Shown here: positions 16,201 to 22,870 of the stretch, piece after piece
Numbering within the stretch: position 1 is the stretch's first letter
How the letters are laid out: every line of letters starts with the position of its first letter
NCBI GenBank assembly: GCA_017557885.1
Contig: JAFYXV010000008.1
Location: 101,307 to 165,306 of the forward strand
Direction: 5' to 3'
DNA from: a bacterium
GTDB lineage: Bacteria; Auribacterota; UBA3054
Length of the DNA: 64,000 bases
Notes under the pieces: generated by a model
Told to the model about the DNA's origin: nothing
Seen by the model: the letters and a program-made list of their open reading frames with translations, nothing else
The model's database searches: none
Program-made: the position numbers and the translations under genes

Positions 16201-18361
16201 TTTCGTTGCCGCAGGGCGCGCCGAGGCGCACTCTCTTCGTGCCGGCGTAACCGGCTTCCACTTCCACCACGCATTCCAGGAACTGGGGAGTGGTGGGAAG
16301 ATCGAAAGCTTCCACCTGGATCGTGGCGTCGCTCTTGAAAAGGCCTTCCACCGGGGAGATCGTGAAGTGATCGGCGCCTTTTACGATCTTGGCTTTATAT
16401 TTGATGGTGGTGTTCTCGTGGCAGTTCGTCAGAGCGATGGCGGTAAGGGTGGAGCCTATTTCCATCGGCTTGGCGGAAAGCTTAAGTTCGCCGATGCCGC
16501 AGTCCACATGGATGTCGTCGAAGTCGGCACCGCCCGAGCTGACGTCCTTGAGCCAGACAGAGCTGATGTAAACGTCGTCGGAGCCCGCGACGTAGCATTC
16601 GGTCGCGCTGTGGTACTCGTTATTGACGGACCAGCCAATGAACTCCTTGCTGTTTTCGTCAATAAAGAAGGTCCAGGTCTGCCAGCCGGTACTGATCTGC
16701 TGCAGAGTGGTGGATTTGTTGACGCTGCCGCCGGGAGTGGAAGAGCAGGCCAGGCTCAGCTTTCCGTCGCTGGTGACGTAAGCGTAGCAGAGAGCGTCCT
16801 TGGCGCCCCTGATGTCGAAGTAGGTGCCGCCGAAAGTCGGCTTGACCTTTACGCTGACCTTGTAGGTGCCGTATCCGTTGTCGGACTTGACGTTGACGGG
16901 AACCTGGAAGCCGTTGCCGCCCTGGCTGTGAAGGTAATAGTTGCCGTTCTGTTCCTTGATCTGGCCGGTGGCGCTAAGATTGATTATGCCCTGTTGCCAG
17001 GTGGCGTCGCCCAGATAGAAGTCTTCGTCCGCTTCAAATCCGCAGTTGAATTCGGAAAGCACGGGAGGCGTGCGGTACAGAGAGGCGTACTTCCTGATCT
17101 TCTGCCAGACGGTGGCGCATCTGGTCTTGCTGTTGTAATAGACCGCGGAGCCGCCGTACTGGAGAAATTGTTCGGAGAAATAAGGCACCCTGTAGCCGTA
17201 GTAGGTGCCGTTCCAGCTGCCGTGGTAGGTCATGATGGAAAGGCATCTCTGGGTAAGGTTGGTGGCGTAGAAGTAGCAGCCCAGGCTGTGTCCGAAAAGA
17301 CCGCCGTCCGACGGTCCGGGGCTGCTCGACTGTTCGGCGGAGTGGTTGCAGCCCATGTTGTGGCCCCACTCGTGGACCCAGGAAAGATCTTCCAGATAGC
17401 TGTAGAGCACGATGTGGAAACCGCAGCCTTCCGCGCCGGTGGGGCTGCCGTGGACATAGCCTAAACCGGCCCAGCCGGAAGTCATGTATCTCGGGGCGTA
17501 GCAGACGAAGTCGGCGCCCAGCTTGTCCCTCAAGGCGGGCACGAACTCGAAGCCTTCCTTGCCCTGCTGCATGCGGGAAAGGTCAGTGCTCGAGTCCTTC
17601 GTTTCCTCGTAGTCGCAAAGGTAAGTGCCGACGCAGGTCAGCTTCGCTTTTATAAGGCTGTTCTGCATGGCCTGGTTGCAGACCGCGATGCCGGCGGCCA
17701 CCTTCGTGTTGGCGGCTTCCAGACTGCCGGCGGACTCGATGGATTGGTTGGAGAAGAGGACAATGATGGTCAGCTCCACCACTTCGTCGTCGTCCCAGTT
17801 GGCGGCCCAGGCGGACTGCTCGGGAGTAAGGTCAGCGGCGGGAACGCCGAAGCTGGAAATAGAGTTCTGTTCCTCCCAGACGGGCGCTTCGTGATCCTCC
17901 GGATTGGACATCTGGGCGCAGCGCTCGCTGTAAGAACATTCCTTAACTTCGTAAACGCCTTTCTGCTTGGTGCCGCTGATCTCGTAGCGGGCGTCGGCCG
18001 TAAGGTCTTCCACAACGCCGAAAAGCACGTTGGGGCCGGCCGCGATGCGCCACTGGCCGGCGAAATTGTCCAGATTACCGGCCCGGCAGACGATGCCGTT
18101 CACGTCTTTGACAGCGTAAGTGACGTCGCCCTTCAGTTCGCCCTGGGGCGTCAGGAAAGTCACCCTGTCGCCTATTTTAAGCTCGGCTAGGGCGAACATA
18201 GCGTTCTCGACCTTCGGCTCAGGCGCACTGGGGTACGTCGAGAAAATTTGGGCTGTCTGAGCCCCGCTGGGGTCAAGAGTAAGGCAGAAATCCGCGGCGA
18301 AGGACGTCGCGGCAAAGATGACCGCGATAACGGCGGCCAGGATCTGGTAGTGCTTGCGCAT
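13268..18361 (-). CDS. Giant secreted metzincin-like protease with duplicated module and PEP-CTERM tail
   Basis: A 1697-residue exported protein with a signal peptide (1-22). The metallopeptidase domain (about 190-425) carries the zinc motif H330-E-W-G-H334-N-M-G-C-N-H340, matching the HExxHxxGxxH of reprolysin-like metzincins. Next comes a beta-sandwich (about 435-625). Two tandem copies of a roughly 500-residue module follow (about 630-1140 and 1142-1640). Each copy has a BACON/Ig-like part, a G-Y-x-x-Y-S-A-x-x-x-x-F-P-K-G linker and an E-D-F-E-x-Y beta-sandwich ending D-x-L-K-V-E. The end is V-P-E-P, a hydrophobic helix and R-R-K, a PEP-CTERM exosortase signal. AGGAGGT precedes the ATG. 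Predicted surface or matrix protease; substrate unknown. No exosortase is in the window. Confidence 0.92.
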   Translation of the reverse strand: MRKHYQILAAVIAVIFAATSFAADFCLTLDPSGAQTAQIFSTYPSAPEPKVENAMFALAELKIGDRVTFLTPQGELKGDVTYAVKDVNGIVCRAGNLDNFAGQWRIAAGPNVLFGVVEDLTADARYEISGTKQKGVYEVKECSYSERCAQMSNPEDHEAPVWEEQNSISSFGVPAADLTPEQSAWAANWDDDEVVELTIIVLFSNQSIESAGSLEAANTKVAAGIAVCNQAMQNSLIKAKLTCVGTYLCDYEETKDSSTDLSRMQQGKEGFEFVPALRDKLGADFVCYAPRYMTSGWAGLGYVHGSPTGAEGCGFHIVLYSYLEDLSWVHEWGHNMGCNHSAEQSSSPGPSDGGLFGHSLGCYFYATNLTQRCLSIMTYHGSWNGTYYGYRVPYFSEQFLQYGGSAVYYNSKTRCATVWQKIRKYASLYRTPPVLSEFNCGFEADEDFYLGDATWQQGIINLSATGQIKEQNGNYYLHSQGGNGFQVPVNVKSDNGYGTYKVSVKVKPTFGGTYFDIRGAKDALCYAYVTSDGKLSLACSSTPGGSVNKSTTLQQISTGWQTWTFFIDENSKEFIGWSVNNEYHSATECYVAGSDDVYISSVWLKDVSSGGADFDDIHVDCGIGELKLSAKPMEIGSTLTAIALTNCHENTTIKYKAKIVKGADHFTISPVEGLFKSDATIQVEAFDLPTTPQFLECVVEVEAGYAGTKRVRLGAPCGNETDGYGLYSADLSTFPKGNPGDYDCLWENGGNLDYAFDHYVTEVLLDEDFEDYPGNTNLGGVGGWGSGYGTIDRDGSIYVRERFGNRYCEIAYVNNLFGAHKKLDVQMKPNWWEGHAKGYFRISFDAMLTGTSSKFFGLWDPQMVEGNFEYVNGSGYRFRSNASDANHTEFVSQNYISQASWTRVSMIIEAKPVSDASGDNYRHILRQYKVGDKVENCKAFLDQSSNSDFFNTLRFFLWGSGTFCLDNLKVETIVSETDYDTLDFPDEDPMDLFLGNDNGRSVEIKLGFTEAMAKKYDITVAAQMMLPSGFNGALTFGQDDFHKQFATEFRLFENKVNLTYSNVKGVQGTFTANAGEWFTYGYDISTTEKNLRQLYWDGTYYKENLPITGADATTAIDKIKFSLSSGQARVGAVDAKLTPKKQSVPILALDYDPITFSKEYGTITITNELPGTTANFSVSFENEDLFRAEPASGTFQRFQSIKVTPKTLPAEAKYASTLATIDLGEAGKGTFRVGAPNGTPEKGYEVYSANFAEFPKGDPRFFDRNIKGEADVNAQIKSTADWEVYDTLLTEDFEKYENGKDLCGEDNWSVAYGAIDVNGSTIVKEENGNKYLRLKDITGLFGIHKKLDKTLDNDWVAASGKAKGFFKVSFKVRLGGTTAKNLGLWTPQCVETQFRYDDGSYRFASNKSDETHPEFVSENAIAKDEWTEFSAVFSADTITDSEGHARHVLRQVRIGNNEESGEYLCDQENETQTFSILRFFQWGEGTFDIDDLKVEAIATDRGDLSQTFSDGLVLEYAKTSENPTAGEGGLFYALGIGEGIADKYDLEIAYKLLFTKAPAGDLTLTQDSEHRQMKVVVSRSGDAFVPTFNDYSPATALATARPAVGETFDYAVKLNTKTGNKQFREFTWAADPVVVDAPITSGSVKATEGVDALRMLLSTANDSVCVESVSVKLTPVVPEPAALFLLALLGIAVLRRK

Positions 18362-18390
18362 AAAAAAACCTCCTAGGGATTATTTCATTC

Positions 18391-18418
18391 ATTTTATCAA
18401 ATTTTGGGCTTCCGGCAA
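18391..18418 (-). promoter_or_regulatory. Promoter of the giant PEP-CTERM protease
   Basis: Minus strand: -35 TTGCCG (18413-18418), 16-base spacer, -10 TAAAAT (18391-18396) with an upstream TG, about 30 bases before the ATG. AGGAGGT follows as ribosome binding site. Confidence 0.55.
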
Positions 18419-18433
18419 ATTTTGAGCCCTCCG
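18398..18433. repeat. Two imperfect 18-bp direct repeats between divergent PEP-CTERM genes
   Basis: Units starting at 18398 and 18416 both begin CAAATTTTG and then diverge slightly (GGCTTCCGG against AGCCCTCCG). They overlap the minus-strand promoter and end just before the plus-strand -35. An activator or repressor site serving both directions is possible. Confidence 0.4.
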
Positions 18434-18437
18434 CACC

Positions 18438-18466
18438 TTGTTTCATTTTCCCTTTTTGGATAAAAT
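18438..18466 (+). promoter_or_regulatory. Promoter of the lamin-tail/VTC/DUF4956 cluster
   Basis: -35 TTGTTT (18438-18443), 17-base spacer, -10 TAAAAT (18461-18466), 62 bases before the ATG at 18529. It is divergent from the protease promoter. Confidence 0.6.
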
Positions 18467-18528
18467 AGAAAGATACTGAAATAAAATTGATAATTATGCT
18501 CACATTCATCCCACAAAGGAGAATAGTC

Positions 18529-19977
18529 ATGAAACTGCACAAATATCTCCCGGCTCTGCTCGCTGGCCTTATGTCCGTCGGCCTTTTGGCTGACGTCCTC
18601 ATCAGCGAATTCACCTATGACGCCAAGAAGCCCTTTAAGAGCGACGACTGGGTGGAGATCTGCAACTACGGCGACGGCGCCGTCGATATCTCCGGCTGGA
18701 AGCTCGGCGACGACAAATACGACGAGGGCGGAACGCTGTTCACTATCCCGGAAGGCACCACTCTTGCCGCCGGCGAATGCGTAGTCCTCTATTCCGACGC
18801 GGCTTTCACCAGCATCTACCCTGACGTTGAGAATATCCTCGGCCCCACCGGCATCGGCTTTGGCAAAAACAGCGACGACGTGGTCTTAATTGACAAGACC
18901 GGCAAAGTTCAGCACAAGATCGAATATTCCACCATCTCTGACGGCGGCGAATGGCCGGACGGCTCCGCTTATTCCAACGTGCTCGTCTATCCCTACGCCG
19001 ACTACAACAACACCTGGCAGACCTGGAACGTCAGCAACTCCGAAGGCGGCTCCCCCGGCACGAAGAATCCCGAGACCTGCGGACTCTATGTCGGCAAGCA
19101 CAGCCGCAACCCCAACGCCCCCACTTCCGTCACTTCCCCCGAGATCCACATCTGGGCCTATGACAACAGCAGGAACGACAAGGCCGTAAAGAGCGCCAAG
19201 ATCTTCTACTCCACTTCCGAAAGCGGCGAATACACTTCCAAGAGCATGACTTTGCTGGAAGGCAACGAATGGGTCTGCAACCTTCCCGCCATGGAAGAAG
19301 GCACCACTGTCTTCTATTATGCGCTTGTTGAAGATTACAGCGGCAACACTCTGAGAAAATACTGGAACGCCTACAGGGCCCCCTACATGTACGTCGTCAC
19401 CAACGAGCCCGTCTATTCCGGCGTCGTCATCAACGAGATCATGTACCAGTGCCTCGACATAGCCTACACCAACACGAAGGGCAACTGCAAGAACTACGAA
19501 TACGTGGAGCTCTTCAACCGCACCGACGAAGACATAGACGTCAGCTACTGGCGTTTTGAGACCAGCGACGACAAGTACCGTCTGCCCAAGGACACCATCC
19601 TGGGCGCCAGGGAATTCCTGCTCATCACCGACCGCCAGGCCGCCATTGAGACCGTTTACTCTCTGCCTGTGGGCGCCGCCATCTACGAATTCGACTTCGG
19701 CCTTTCCAACACCGGCGACACTATCTCTTTGCAGAACGCCAACGGTCAGGAAGTGGACGTTGTCACTTTCAAATCCACCGCCCCCTGGCCCACCGGCTGC
19801 GCCGGACTTGGCCCCTCTCTGGAATTGAGCGATCCCAACGCCGACAACACCCAGCCCAACGCCTGGGCCGCGTCGATCGCGATCTACGGAACTCCCTGCG
19901 AGACCAACAGCGTGCCGGAACCGGCTTTCGCCCTGATGGCTCTGCTGGCTTTTGCCGGAGCCTTCCTCAGAAGGTAG
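18529..19977 (+). CDS. Exported protein with two lamin-tail domains and PEP-CTERM tail
   Basis: A 482-residue protein with signal peptide (1-22, ...L-M-S-V-G-L-L-A). A lamin-tail domain (LTD) lies at about 22-150: V-L-I-S-E-F-T-Y, W-V-E-I-C-N-Y, D-I-S-G-W-K-L. A central beta-sandwich lies at about 195-290. A second LTD lies at about 305-455: V-V-I-N-E-I-M-Y, Y-V-E-L-F-N-R, with the typical D-x-x-Y-W-R-F and I-S-L-Q-N segments. It ends V-P-E-P, hydrophobic helix, R-R. LTDs in bacteria are usually on secreted proteins, often near CotH, VTC and DUF4956 genes. The ATG at 18529 was chosen for its AAGGAG 7 bases upstream; an ATG 42 bases earlier lacks one. First gene of a six-gene cluster. Confidence 0.9.
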   Translation: MKLHKYLPALLAGLMSVGLLADVLISEFTYDAKKPFKSDDWVEICNYGDGAVDISGWKLGDDKYDEGGTLFTIPEGTTLAAGECVVLYSDAAFTSIYPDVENILGPTGIGFGKNSDDVVLIDKTGKVQHKIEYSTISDGGEWPDGSAYSNVLVYPYADYNNTWQTWNVSNSEGGSPGTKNPETCGLYVGKHSRNPNAPTSVTSPEIHIWAYDNSRNDKAVKSAKIFYSTSESGEYTSKSMTLLEGNEWVCNLPAMEEGTTVFYYALVEDYSGNTLRKYWNAYRAPYMYVVTNEPVYSGVVINEIMYQCLDIAYTNTKGNCKNYEYVELFNRTDEDIDVSYWRFETSDDKYRLPKDTILGAREFLLITDRQAAIETVYSLPVGAAIYEFDFGLSNTGDTISLQNANGQEVDVVTFKSTAPWPTGCAGLGPSLELSDPNADNTQPNAWAASIAIYGTPCETNSVPEPAFALMALLAFAGAFLRR

Positions 19978-19992
19978 ATCGAGAGTCGCGAA

Positions 19993-21087
19993 GTGTGGCT
20001 TTGGCTTAGATATTTCCTCATCATCGCCCTTTCCGGCGTCGTGTTGTATTTCGTTTTGCAGACCGACGTCGCCGCTTTGAAGTGTCCTTTTGAACTGGAA
20101 GCTTCCGAGCAGTGGACCATCCAGCAGGAAAGGCCCGGGGACTTTATAGCCAAGCACCTCAAGGGCCGCATGCAGGCCCTGGCGGGCGTTACGACCTTCC
20201 GCTTCGACCGCTACGACGTGGTCAACACGGAACTGGCGCCCGGCATCAAAGAAGGGTCCCTGGTCAAAGTTGGCGACCATGTCCTGACCTTCCACTCCCT
20301 CTACGACGAATCGCAGAAGAAGATGCTCCAGGCCAAGGTCGATATGTACCAGGCAACGCTGGACAATCTCCTCTCCGGCGAATTGCAGGAGCGCGTCACG
20401 GAAGGCGAAAAGCTCGTCTCCCTGGCCTACACGAATTACTACAGCTATCTTCCCTTGGTGGAGCGCCGCCGGGAACTTTACAACACCGGCTACATCTCCA
20501 ACGACGAAGTCCAGCAGGCGGAGGAAGAACTGAACAGCCGCTTCGCGGAGATCAGCGTGGCGGAGGCCGATCTGAACGCCCGCAAAATGGCCTGCTCCTC
20601 CAACGTCATCAACACGGCCAGGGCGGAGCTGCGCGTCGCTCAGAAAGAGCTTGAAATGGTCAACGACCGCCTGGAAGCCAGAACGGTTACGACTCCCGTA
20701 AACGGCCGCGTTACCCAGGTCTCCCTTGACCCGGAAATCAAGACCATCCTAAGAGTTGTCAACGAGGATCCCATTTACGCCCGCGTAGTGGCCCCGCTGA
20801 ATTTCTCCAACGAGATCCAGCCCGGCCTTGAAGCTGTCCTGTCCTTCCACAACGAAGACCTGACCGTCACCGGCAAAGTGGAATCCGTTTCCATCGTTCC
20901 GGTCCCCTTGATGGGTCTTTCCGTCGTGCACGCTCTTATTCCCATAAGGGACGTCCCCTTCTCCGCCATCTCCTCCATGACCGGCGAAGCCATCATCCCC
21001 TCCATCAAGATAGACCCTTACCACTCCTCTCTTGCGGCTCTGCGCTCTCTCTATCAGAAATTCAACAACTCCCTTCGCAAGGAGTGA
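19993..21087 (+). CDS. HlyD-like membrane-fusion (periplasmic adaptor) protein
   Basis: A 364-residue protein with one N-terminal membrane helix (about 4-22), followed by a periplasmic adaptor. It has a split barrel/lipoyl-like region with V-K-V-G-D-H-V-L at about 95, a long coiled-coil hairpin (about 105-235), the second lipoyl half (T-T-P-V-N-G-R-V-T-Q-V) and a beta-barrel part. Such adaptors normally bridge an inner-membrane pump to an outer-membrane channel, but no ABC, RND or TolC-like gene is adjacent. The start is a GTG 15 bases after the lamin-tail gene; the next gene begins 3 bases after its stop. Confidence 0.83.
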   Translation: MWLWLRYFLIIALSGVVLYFVLQTDVAALKCPFELEASEQWTIQQERPGDFIAKHLKGRMQALAGVTTFRFDRYDVVNTELAPGIKEGSLVKVGDHVLTFHSLYDESQKKMLQAKVDMYQATLDNLLSGELQERVTEGEKLVSLAYTNYYSYLPLVERRRELYNTGYISNDEVQQAEEELNSRFAEISVAEADLNARKMACSSNVINTARAELRVAQKELEMVNDRLEARTVTTPVNGRVTQVSLDPEIKTILRVVNEDPIYARVVAPLNFSNEIQPGLEAVLSFHNEDLTVTGKVESVSIVPVPLMGLSVVHALIPIRDVPFSAISSMTGEAIIPSIKIDPYHSSLAALRSLYQKFNNSLRKE

Positions 21088-21090
21088 AAA

Positions 21091-21834
21091 ATGGCGAATT
21101 TCCACGGCCGCTACGAGCTGAAGTATTTTCTTCCCTATGACCTTATAGACAAGGCCATAGCGTACGCCTCGCCTTACGTCCAGCCAGACCAGCACGCCAA
21201 GCCCAACGGCCTGGGCGTTCCCGGCTACACCATCCGCTCCGTTTATTTTGACGACGACAACCTGACGCTTTACAAAGAAAAACTCATAGGCTTGAAAGAC
21301 CGCAGAAAATTCCGCGTCAGGGGCTACGCCAACGTCACGCCCGACAACAACGTTTTCCTGGAAATAAAATACCGCTCCCGTCAGCAGGTCGGCAAGGACC
21401 GCGCGCCCATGAAATTAAGCGAACTTCAGGAGATCATGGACCGCAGCAAGACTCTCGACGAAGTAGAGTTTCCCACCGACTACCTGAGGGCCAACGCCCA
21501 CCGCTTCCTGCACAACTGCTTCGTCAAAGGGTATCGTCCCATGACCACCGTCATCTACGACCGCAACCCCTTCATCGGAAAAGACGACGGCGAAGTCAGG
21601 TTCACCATCGACACGAACCTCAGGGCCGTGGATCACTCCTATTCCTACACGCTTTTCGAACCCTACGAGGAAGAGCAGATCGCGCTTCCCGGAGCCATAT
21701 TGGAACTGAAATTCGACCGCCTCATGCCGGAATGGATGCGGCGCTTTTTAACCAAATTCGAGATCACCCAGACTTCCATATCCAAATACGCGCACTGCAT
21801 AGAAAAAGTAATATTGCGCGAGGAGGAAAGTTAA
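21091..21834 (+). CDS. VTC-domain protein (triphosphate-tunnel, polyphosphate polymerase-like)
   Basis: A 247-residue soluble protein with VTC-domain features. These are R7-Y-E-L-K-Y near the start, the R-S-V-Y-F-D-D-D segment (49-56), the basic strand R-R-K-F-R-V-R-G-Y (71-79), F-L-E-I-K-Y (E91, K93), and late E-L-K-F-D-R and S-I-S-K-Y motifs. The alternating basic and acidic residues line the triphosphate tunnel in this fold. In yeast Vtc4 it makes polyphosphate from ATP; bacterial members are mostly untested. With DUF4956 immediately downstream (3-base gap) this is a recurrent pairing. Polymerase activity here is inferred from family. Confidence 0.9.
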   Translation: MANFHGRYELKYFLPYDLIDKAIAYASPYVQPDQHAKPNGLGVPGYTIRSVYFDDDNLTLYKEKLIGLKDRRKFRVRGYANVTPDNNVFLEIKYRSRQQVGKDRAPMKLSELQEIMDRSKTLDEVEFPTDYLRANAHRFLHNCFVKGYRPMTTVIYDRNPFIGKDDGEVRFTIDTNLRAVDHSYSYTLFEPYEEEQIALPGAILELKFDRLMPEWMRRFLTKFEITQTSISKYAHCIEKVILREEES

Positions 21835-21837
21835 TTT

Positions 21838-22563
21838 ATGAATCAGACTGCCGAATATGAAATGATGCAGTGGACGCTGAACGCCCTGGCGCCGACCACC
21901 TGGATAGACGTGGTCAACAACTTCGCCGTGGCCGCGCTCTTCGCGTTCCTCTTGGTTTTGCTCTACCGCTTCTGCCGCGGCGTGCACGGCAACAAGACCT
22001 TCATGCAAACGCTGGTCATGATGGAGATCATCATAACGCTTGTGATGATGGTCATCCTGAATGTCCGCGGCTCCTCCGCCGTGGCCGTGGCTTTCGGGTT
22101 GATGGGCGCCATGAGCGTTGTCCGCTTCCGCACCATCATAAAGGATAACCGCGACACTGCCTTCGTCTTCATGGCCGTGGCCCTGGGCATGGCCGCCGGC
22201 ACCGGCCAGCACAGGATCGGCGCCATCGGCTTCGTCATCATCTGGCTCTCCTTCGTCTTCACGGAATACACTCCCTGGAGCCTCCGCCACAGAGAGATCA
22301 TCGCCAAGATCATCTTCAGCACCGAAAATTCCGAGAGCAAGCTTGATTCTGGCGCTGAGATCATGGGCCGCATGAAGCAATTGGGCACCTCCATAAAAAT
22401 GCTGCACTCCCGCACCATAAAATCCGGCACCGCCATCGAGGCCACCTACTCCTTCCGTCTGAGATTCAGAGTCAGCGAGGAATACGCCACCGCCCAGCTG
22501 ATGGGCTTAAAGTGCGTGGAATCCGTCAGCCTCTTCTCACCTTCAGAAGTCGAGGAGCCCTGA
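21838..22563 (+). CDS. DUF4956 family membrane protein
   Basis: A 241-residue inner-membrane protein. Hydrophobic segments lie at about 25-45, 57-80, 85-100 and 110-140, then a cytoplasmic C-terminal alpha/beta domain (about 145-241). The stretch G-L-M-G-A-M-S-V-V-R-F-R-T followed by I-K-D-N-R-D-T-A-F is the characteristic DUF4956 signature. The function of the family is not established; it is typically encoded beside VTC-domain genes, as here (3-base gap), suggesting that it works with the polymerase-like protein at the membrane, perhaps as a channel or scaffold. That role is inference. Confidence 0.9.
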   Translation: MNQTAEYEMMQWTLNALAPTTWIDVVNNFAVAALFAFLLVLLYRFCRGVHGNKTFMQTLVMMEIIITLVMMVILNVRGSSAVAVAFGLMGAMSVVRFRTIIKDNRDTAFVFMAVALGMAAGTGQHRIGAIGFVIIWLSFVFTEYTPWSLRHREIIAKIIFSTENSESKLDSGAEIMGRMKQLGTSIKMLHSRTIKSGTAIEATYSFRLRFRVSEEYATAQLMGLKCVESVSLFSPSEVEEP

Positions 22564-22564
22564 C

Positions 22565-22870
22565 ATGAACGCTTACCGCAAAGCCGCGGACGCGCTGGCG
22601 GTTGTGGTCCTTCTCTGGGCTATCGCCATGCTCATAGCCTTCGCTCCCAGGTTCGCCAACTTCACCTCATTGCATGAGGAAGCAGTAGCGGCTTTCCAGA
22701 ACGCCCCCACCCTCACAAACGAACTCAAGGCCAACGTTATCAAGCTCTGGAACGCCGAGGCCGCCAGCAACGGCCTTCTCGTCATCAGCTGGACCGGCTT
22801 CGCCGCCGCCGAGCTTATCCAGGTAATCCTCGCCTTCATCGCCCGCCGCAAGGAAAAGCAGAATGCCTGA
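22565..22870 (+). CDS. Small two-helix membrane protein of unknown function
   Basis: A 101-residue protein with hydrophobic helices at about 10-28 and 70-92, an Ala/Asn/Glu-rich loop between them that is probably periplasmic, and a basic tail (R-R-K-E-K-Q). It starts one base after the DUF4956 stop, and its own 3' end overlaps the next gene by 8 bases, so it is almost certainly real and translationally coupled. I recognise no family. Its position suggests an accessory subunit of the VTC/DUF4956 membrane assembly. Confidence 0.8.
   Translation: MNAYRKAADALAVVVLLWAIAMLIAFAPRFANFTSLHEEAVAAFQNAPTLTNELKANVIKLWNAEAASNGLLVISWTGFAAAELIQVILAFIARRKEKQNA

Noticed and set aside
13652-17464. Long plus-strand frames (576 and 623 codons) opposite the giant PEP-CTERM protease
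   Set aside because: They are low-complexity Val/Ala/Gly/Phe-rich mirror frames caused by C-ending codons on the minus strand. The minus frame has a signal peptide, HExxH motif and PEP-CTERM tail.
18886-20295. 469-codon minus-strand frame opposite the lamin-tail and HlyD-like genes
   Set aside because: It spans two real plus-strand genes with recognisable domains, has no ribosome binding site and has mirror-frame composition.
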